NCBI RefSeq assembly: GCF_000003605.2
Contig: NW_003110488.1
Span: 52,097 to 63,536, forward strand
Direction: 5' to 3'
Source of the DNA: Saccoglossus kowalevskii
Taxonomy: Eukaryota; Hemichordata; Enteropneusta; Harrimaniidae
Length of the DNA: 11,440 nt
The notes beneath the pieces are model-generated. The model had not been told where the DNA came from and made no database searches. It saw only the letters and a list, made by a program, of their open reading frames with translations. The position numbers and the translations under genes are program-made. This document shows positions 6,809-11,440 of this stretch, in pieces (position 1 is the stretch's first letter; each line of letters opens with the position of its first letter).

Positions 6809-7517
6809 TTATTCAACAAAAGATAATTTGGCTTCAGTAACATCGTTCTCTATAAATTGGTTCACTTCCATATATCTGCAAATTATAAATAAATTTAAAT
6901 TAGTGACCAATAATGTAATTAATTTAATCCAATAACAATTATACATAATGTTGTGTTTCAGACACATTTTACCTTCATTATCTACTTTGACACAAATGGC
7001 TTTATATATTTCTCCACCAGATCTTTTCTGCGTATTTCCTTTAATAATTGTTCCAACAACTCTGTGTTATCAATGGCGATTCTCATATCTTCACGCAAAA
7101 ATTGAAACACGTCATAAGCCTGTTCCATTTTTTCTAAATCGCCCTTTGGTATCAGGTCATAAACACTACCACATAGGCGTTTCAATGATATCAATTCATC
7201 TGTAAAAAGAATCACAAGTCAGCAAAAATGGCAAATTTCAGTGTTGATTCCCTCAATCTTGTAATGTATGTAATGGCTAAATATATATATTATATAATAT
7301 TAATGTTATTTTATATTTTGCACACACACACACTATTTTGGTATCATGCGGTGCTTTAAACTTGTAATATATCAGAAAATAGCTTTTTGATAACCAAATG
7401 TGATTACAAATTTACCTTTGCCTATTTCCTTAGAAAGATTAAAGAGCATATTTCCAAATTCTTTTTTTCTTGAAACTGGTTTTTTTGACGAAGAGGCACC
7501 TTCAGTTGGGCTGTTTC
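6809..7517 (-). CDS. Death effector domain protein, 3' part (three exons: 7416-7517, 6986-7199, 6809-6875)
   Basis: The three exons encode the last 126 or so residues of a DED protein. DEDs mediate homotypic binding in caspase-8/FADD/c-FLIP-type apoptosis and inflammatory signalling in the cytosol. Exon 7416-7517 (phase 1 at both ends) gives a Ser/Lys-rich linker with a basic patch KKPVSRKKE, then DED helix 1 (FGNMLFNLSKEIGK). Exon 6986-7199 gives DELISLKRLC (helix 2 with the acidic charge-triad residue), DLIPKGDLEKM, DVFQFL, NTELLEQLLKEI and the RxDL motif as RKDL, so the DED is complete at about 75 residues. Exon 6809-6875 adds a 21-residue acidic tail and TAA. Splice signals: acceptor TTTTCACTGTAG and donor AAAG|GTAAAT around the first exon; acceptor TTCTTTTTACAG and donor AA|GTAGAT around the second; acceptor TTTATAATTTGCAG for the last. 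Phases agree (1, then 2). The start codon and upstream exons are missing; a caspase domain cannot follow, since the frame ends here. It may be an adaptor with one or more DEDs; the exact family is unknown. Confidence 0.82.
6971..6986 (-). other. Two competing 5' splice sites at the end of the DED exon
   Basis: The proximal donor (AA|GTAGAT, exon ending 6986) removes an in-frame TAG (6982-6984) and joins in phase to the last exon. The distal donor (GAAG|GTAAAA, exon ending 6973) is closer to consensus but lies after that TAG, so using it would end the protein at KPFVSK right after the DED. Phase and the open tail favour the proximal site; splice-site strength favours the distal one. Confidence 0.5.
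7321..7333 (+). repeat. Short (CA)n run in DED gene intron
   Basis: CA repeated six times plus one C, inside the 216-bp intron 7200-7415. Adjacent TA-rich sequence (7278-7300) makes this intron low-complexity. Confidence 0.9.
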
Positions 7518-7819
7518 CTACAGTGAAAACAATAAACAATTTAAGTGAACAGCCACATGGCTGTGCTAAACAGTGGATCTTAGGATTTTATACGTTCATT
7601 TATTCATATTATCTTTGTGTATTGACATCTAGAGCAGTACGGTGTATAGGTGACTGATTTGTAGCCTTTGATTGATTTGATTATGTTTTGAAATCAAAAA
7701 TGCTTTATTATGAATTTGATGAGATAAACTTAAACCATACACCAACATCTGATGTACAATGTGTATACGAAGTTTGAATGCACTTCACACTTAGAACATT
7801 GGGACCAGATTTGAATCAT
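7518..7819 (-). other. Likely intron upstream of the first visible DED exon
   Basis: The stretch directly before the acceptor at 7518-7519 (minus strand). It has a pyrimidine-rich tract just before the AG and no convincing further exon or donor. The preceding exon must end after the first base of a codon; none fits here, so the intron probably runs into the repeat block or beyond the window. Confidence 0.5.
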
Positions 7820-8440
7820 CTTTATGATTAAGACTCTAAATCGAATATGAAATGACAGTATTTGGCATTTCAGTATTTTTCGTTGAAATTATGCTACCAA
7901 CTAGAACAATCGGCTGAATTGTGTTAAGTCTATTATAATTTACGTTGTTATAACAATTTGCATAATAATGTTCAAACTGAACTTTATACTATGTTATATG
8001 TCAGTACAAAGTTGAAGCAACAGCCATTTTTTGATTGTCACGCCATTTAAAACATTGTTGACCCTCTATCAAGCCATTGTCTTTAGTGCACTATAACAAA
8101 CTCATGAACCAAATTACTCCTTCGCAATTTACTTTTAGTGTTTCGATTCTCAAATACTCACCACTGTCGCATGAACTAGAATTATTTGTTGTTCTACTTA
8201 TGTAATGTACTAACAAAATTCTCAGCAATAAAGCTGTGTAGAAACGAATCGACGACAACTGATCCAGAGACAATGATCACGTTATCTACAGTTCAGTCAA
8301 TAGTAACTCCCATAATAGGTGACTATTGTGACCATGGTGATTATTTAACAACTATGACCAATTATTCGTAACGGAGAAGAGCTGTACTTCCACCAATATG
8401 TTGCAGCACCTTGCTGCAAAATGACAACATGAAACTGATC
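7820..8440. repeat. Complex AT-rich repeat family, copy R3
   Basis: Ordered family blocks: GTTGAAATTATGCTACCAAC (about 7883), ATAATTTACGTTGTTAT (about 7936), GTTGAAGCAACAGCC (about 8010), TCAAGCCATTGTCTTTAGTG (about 8069), CTCAAATACTCACCACTG (8149), GTGTAGAAACGAATCGAC (8235), ATGATCACGTTATCTACAG (8272) and GTAACGGAGAAGAGC (about 8368). Compared with R2, its A block is replaced by a short version with TCAAGCCATTG, the version also seen at 10740, 11035 and 11223, so the family has at least two subtypes. Confidence 0.7.
8401..8419. repeat. Perfect hairpin at the end of repeat copy R3
   Basis: TTGCAGCA (8401-8408), loop CCT, TGCTGCAA (8412-8419): eight perfect pairs. I do not see this hairpin in the other copies of the family. 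Confidence 0.7.
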
Positions 8441-9087
8441 ACACAAGACATCGCGTGTTTCTGGGCTCGATTGTTAAACTCGGTTTAACTGGTTACAGAC
8501 AATTAGGCAAATGAACAACAAAACGCCAAAAAGACATGATCTCAGTATCGACTCTCAGACGAATTTTGATTGTCACTAGCGTTTTTAGTTTTGATCGTTA
8601 AAATTATGCTATCAGCTAGATTGTCTTAAACCTAGAGAAATTTACATCGTTATTACAATTTCTACAACTACAACAATTTTACTGGTTGCCACAGTACTTA
8701 TGATAAACATAACCAACAGTGACGAACCTTTCATCTAGCCATGTTCTGCAGTGAACTACAATATACGTAACGCATCCCTAAACTTTGACACATTAAGCTT
8801 TTTGATTATGAACAAACTTAATTTAAATGGTACAATTTACCCTCTCACAATTGAAGTAAAATGACGCTACACTCAAATACTCACAACGTAAAATGAAATA
8901 TACTTCTTTTTGTTCATCTACTTATGTAATGTAATGAGAAACAGTTCCCCTAAAAACGGCTTGGTAGAAAGACTCGACGACAACGGGCTTGGGAACATTG
9001 ATCACCTTAAATACAGTCCAGCCATTCATATTTTTTTTGCAATAAGTGACGTACAATGTATCAAAGGTCAAAAACAACTATGATATA

Positions 9088-9280
9088 TGAGGGGCGTTCA
9101 ATAAGTAATGCTCTGACCAATTTCCCATAGCAGCAGATCAATGAAACGTGTCACAGTTATTAGTATATCTCTACATAGGAACCACTTAGAGATACGATTT
9201 TCTCCCATCGTTTGATGCAGCTCTGGACACCAACCACGTCGTAAGTTCAGAAATCAAGGCTGAATCATCTGGGAAACGCT
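9088..9280 (-). mobile_element. Mariner-like DNA transposon, 3'-end fragment
   Basis: The plus-strand sequence TGAGGGGCGTTCAATAAGTA (from 9088) is a typical mariner terminal inverted repeat, and it is preceded by TA (9086-9087), the mariner target dinucleotide. Inside, on the minus strand, is the C-terminus of the transposase gene. The other terminus, the DDD catalytic region and nearly all of the element (full length about 1.3 kb in the family) are missing; similarity stops at about 9280, where the host repeat resumes. Confidence 0.8.
9160..9280 (-). pseudogene. Mariner transposase C-terminal remnant
   Basis: One frame reads RFPDDSALISELTTWLVSRA, matching the region just before the end of mariner transposases (K-R-F ... 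W-L ... S). A second frame reads SCIKRWEKIVSLSGSYVEIY and stop, matching the usual C-terminal RWxKC...GDYVE block. The two frames overlap near 9215, and the residues that normally lie between them (FF..GI) are absent, so a small deletion has also shifted the frame. Cys in RWEKC is Ile here. No catalytic Asp residues are left; the gene is dead. Confidence 0.78.
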
Positions 9281-9440
9281 ATATATTGAATATTAACAGG
9301 AAACTTCAAATTTAAATTTTAGCAAATCATTTGAGTGTGGATTAAACATATGTCTTACTCTGGTTTACACTGCCAGGTCACTTCTTCTGGCAATATTGCA
9401 CGTTATCAATATTGTACGTTATCATACCAAGCATAGTTTT

Positions 9441-10215
9441 GCATAACAACATAACTATTTATGGTTTCAGGTGACAAAAATAGTGACGACATTTGTAACC
9501 ATAATGCAACCCTAATATTTGATACATTTAGTGTTTTGATTATGAACTTACTAAAAACTAATGGTAACATTCACTCTTCCACTCTTCCACTCTTCCTCTG
9601 AACTAAAATGTTGCTATTCTCAAATACTCAACAATGAACAATGACATATACTTCTTTGTTGTTCGTCTACTTATGTAATAGAGAAACTAACAATAACTAC
9701 TAACAATTCATGAGAATACGACCGAGAGAAACGAATTGACACCAACGGGCCTGCAAAAATGGTATCGTCGTCTACAGGTCAGCCAAACGTAAAGTTTGTA
9801 ATAAGTGACGTACGCTGTGTCAAAGGTGATTTAGTTGTCAATAACTATGATATATGATATAATACAGAAGAGGTACTCATATTGTAGAACAAACAATGTA
9901 TGTTAGTAAAGATTTTCAACTTTGCCATTCCAGTCTCTACAATTGAAACGGCGGTAATAAAACTGTAACTTTTCATCCCTCATGTCATAGGTTAACAATT
10001 TCCGCATGTTCTCGAATTTAGATGTCATTTACGAAACTGATATATTGAATAATCTCAAGTAAAATCCGAATTTTATTTGTAAAAAATCATTAGGGTGTCG
10101 ATTAAATATATGAGTGACTATAGTCAGCAGTGTCAGGTCTCTTTGTCTGGAAATATTGCGCGTTATCATTCTAAGCATTGTTTTGCATAACAACACAACT
10201 ATTTATAGTTTTAGG
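9441..10215. repeat. Complex AT-rich repeat family, copy R5 (near-complete unit)
   Basis: The copy runs from TTTTGCATAACAACATAACT to the next TTTTGCATAACAACACAACT (10181), a period of about 744 bp, and ends at GTTTTAGGTGAC (about 10211). Blocks: CAACCCTAATATTTGATAC (9508), CTCAAATACTCAACAATG (9619), AGAGAAACGAATTGAC (9724), AAGTGACGTACGCTGTGTCA (about 9805), GAAACGGCGGTAATAAAACTG (9946), CTGATATATTGAATAATC (10037), AATCATTAGGGTGTCGATT (10086) and ATATTGCGCGTTATCATTC (10153). This is the best copy for defining the full unit. Confidence 0.75.
9573..9596 (+). repeat. 8-bp tandem repeat ACTCTTCC x3
   Basis: Three perfect copies of ACTCTTCC. Other family copies have one related CACCCTTCCAC at this place, so this is a local expansion in copy R5. 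Confidence 0.9.
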
Positions 10216-10720
10216 TGACGCTACCTCAACATCGGATTGACAAAATCACATTCATTGGCGATTTGTATTATGCGATAAATTTTCACGCATCTACATTTGA
10301 ATCAGTTTTTGTGCAGTAAATTAAATTGCCATTTGATAGAGAGATGGCCGTTTAGCCCTGTCTTGTAGTCCCAAACATGAACATGGCATCTGTAGCATTA
10401 ATGCACTATGTGTCAGCACTAGTCCTTGTTATTTGCACATGAAACAACTTAGGAGAGACAACACTGATATGCAATGACCGGACTGTCGCCTGGCAGACAA
10501 AAACAACATTTAAACAATGATACAAATCTTTCAGATCGAATGTTTTTCTTATAGAAGAATAGAATAGTAAACAGCGGATCGAATTTTTTTGTTGTATTCC
10601 AAGGAAATATGTTTTGCGCAGATTTGGTTAAATATTTTCCAAAAGATTGAGAATGATGGGTACTTTGGTTATATGGAATATCAGAAGAACATGTGTTACA
10701 TTTTGCTTTTCATGGCCAAT
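10216..10720. other. Non-repeat insert between repeat copies; nothing recognised
   Basis: The repeat stops at GGTGAC (about 10216) and resumes near GTGACTGACACTTGATCAAG (about 10722). The two edges share the family's GTGAC, as if the insert sat inside the A block. No open frame, terminal repeat or RNA gene is visible. Confidence 0.5.
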
Positions 10721-11340
10721 AGTGACTGACACTTGATCAAGCCATTGCATGTATATATACATATACGTATATGCACTATAACAACCATAACATTAAATGG
10801 TGCAATTCACACCTCCGCAATTTAAATTAAGTGTTTCTACAATTCACCACCATCACGAAAATTGAATTTCTTATTTATGTACTAAAAATTCTATCAAACA
10901 AATGCTTAGTAAAAACGACTCGACCTGAAAACAATTACCACGTCACTTACAAATCAGTCAATCATTTATCAACAAACCAGACAATTGTAATGGTAATAGG
11001 TGACACACAATTGTGTCTGTGGTGACGGAGCCTTGATCAAGCCATTGTCTGTAATGTAATATAGCAACAATATGAAAACAATACACTGAATAGTACAATT
11101 CACTGCAATTTAAAGTAGGTGTCTCACCACAGTCGTGAAAAATAGACTTTCTTGTTGTTCGGATATTCAGGCAATGCATTAAAAAATTGCTGCTATCGTA
11201 AAATAAACATTGTCATTAATGATCAAGCCATTGTCTGCAGTGCACTATAACAACCTTATGAACTTCTCCGCAACATAAATTAAGTGTCATTATTCTCAAA
11301 CACTCGCAAAAACTAGACTTCCTACATATGTCTTGAGAAA
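10721..11340. repeat. Complex AT-rich repeat family, three truncated copies (R6-R8)
   Basis: TTGATCAAGCCATTG-type starts recur at 10733, 11033 and 11220 (TGATCAAGCCATTGTCTGCA), each followed by CACTATAACAACC or a close variant. R6 continues through TTAAGTGTTTCTAC, AACGACTCGACC (10914) and AATAGGTGACACACAATTG (about 10996). R7 and R8 end after the CTCACCAC / CTCAAACACTCGC (11295) block. The short-subtype A block matches copy R3. Unit length falls to about 300, then 190 bp, so these are internally deleted copies in tandem. Confidence 0.68.
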
Positions 11341-11353
11341 AAATGCTAAAATG

Positions 11354-11355
<2 letters not shown>

Positions 11356-11440
<85 letters not shown>
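11356..11440. repeat. (TA)n microsatellite, at least 85 bp, runs off the window
   Basis: An uninterrupted alternating T/A run following the last truncated repeat copy and reaching the window end. Its true length cannot be seen. Confidence 0.97.

Larger units (their letters stand above)
8540..9440. repeat. Complex AT-rich repeat family, copy R4, interrupted by mariner relic
   Basis: Blocks in family order: AAATTATGCTATCAGCTAG (about 8602), CCAACAGTGACGAACCTTT (about 8711), CATCCCTAAACTTTGACAC (8772), CTCAAATACTCACAACG (8872), TTGGTAGAAAGACTCGACG (about 8962), AAGTGACGTACAATGTATCA (about 9045) and AACTATGATATATGA (about 9076), where the mariner fragment begins. After it, from 9281, the copy continues with ATATATTGAATATTAAC, AATTTAAATTTTAGCAAATC and GTGTGGATTAAACATATG up to the next unit. 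Roughly 200 bases present at this place in copy R5 (about 9851-10045) are absent here. Confidence 0.72.

Noticed and set aside
6948-7657. Plus-strand open frames at 6948-7205 and 7400-7657
   Set aside because: They are antisense shadows of the DED exons, whose minus-strand reading has clear domain and splice evidence.
7820-11340. Evenly spaced repeats considered as a CRISPR-like or gene-cluster array
   Set aside because: Units are about 750 bp, diverged throughout and have no short constant repeat with unique spacers, and the setting is eukaryotic.

Overview
The window is AT-rich (roughly two thirds A+T by eye) and looks like metazoan, probably invertebrate, nuclear DNA. The reasons are a death effector domain (DED) gene split by GT-AG introns, a decayed Penelope-like retroelement, a mariner relic, long (TA)n tracts and a large low-copy tandem/dispersed repeat family. 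There are no operons, rRNAs, tRNAs or CRISPR arrays. I cannot name the species; a mollusc or cnidarian would fit, but that is a guess from general genome style.

Layout. 1-151: leader and an (AT)n microsatellite. 152-1085, minus strand: a 5'-truncated Penelope-like element (PLE) whose 3' end abuts the (TA)n tract. It keeps the linker and GIY-YIG endonuclease part of its ORF, broken by a homopolymer frameshift. Downstream of the ORF lies a recognisable hammerhead ribozyme fold in which the essential core G12 is A. 1086-2190: unassigned DNA. 2200-5301: copies of a complex AT-rich repeat family, interrupted at about 3576-4765 by a segment not related to the repeat. That segment carries a CpG-dense, CRE-rich patch followed by a textbook minus-strand 5' splice site, so it may be a promoter/first exon.

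5302-7820 is the main non-repeat island. It holds the one credible host gene: the 3' end of a DED-containing protein on the minus strand. Three exons (7416-7517, 6986-7199, 6809-6875) join in phase and encode a basic Ser/Lys-rich linker, one complete DED and a short C-terminal tail. A polyadenylation signal sits at 6627-6632. The upstream exons were not found and probably lie beyond the right edge.

7820-11340 returns to the repeat family. Three neighbouring copies are spaced about 723-747 bp apart, and several truncated copies follow. One copy is interrupted by a roughly 190-bp mariner 3'-end fragment (9088-9280). The window ends in a second long (TA)n tract. The DED gene would belong to death-receptor/inflammasome-type adaptor signalling; the rest is transposon and satellite-like DNA around it.
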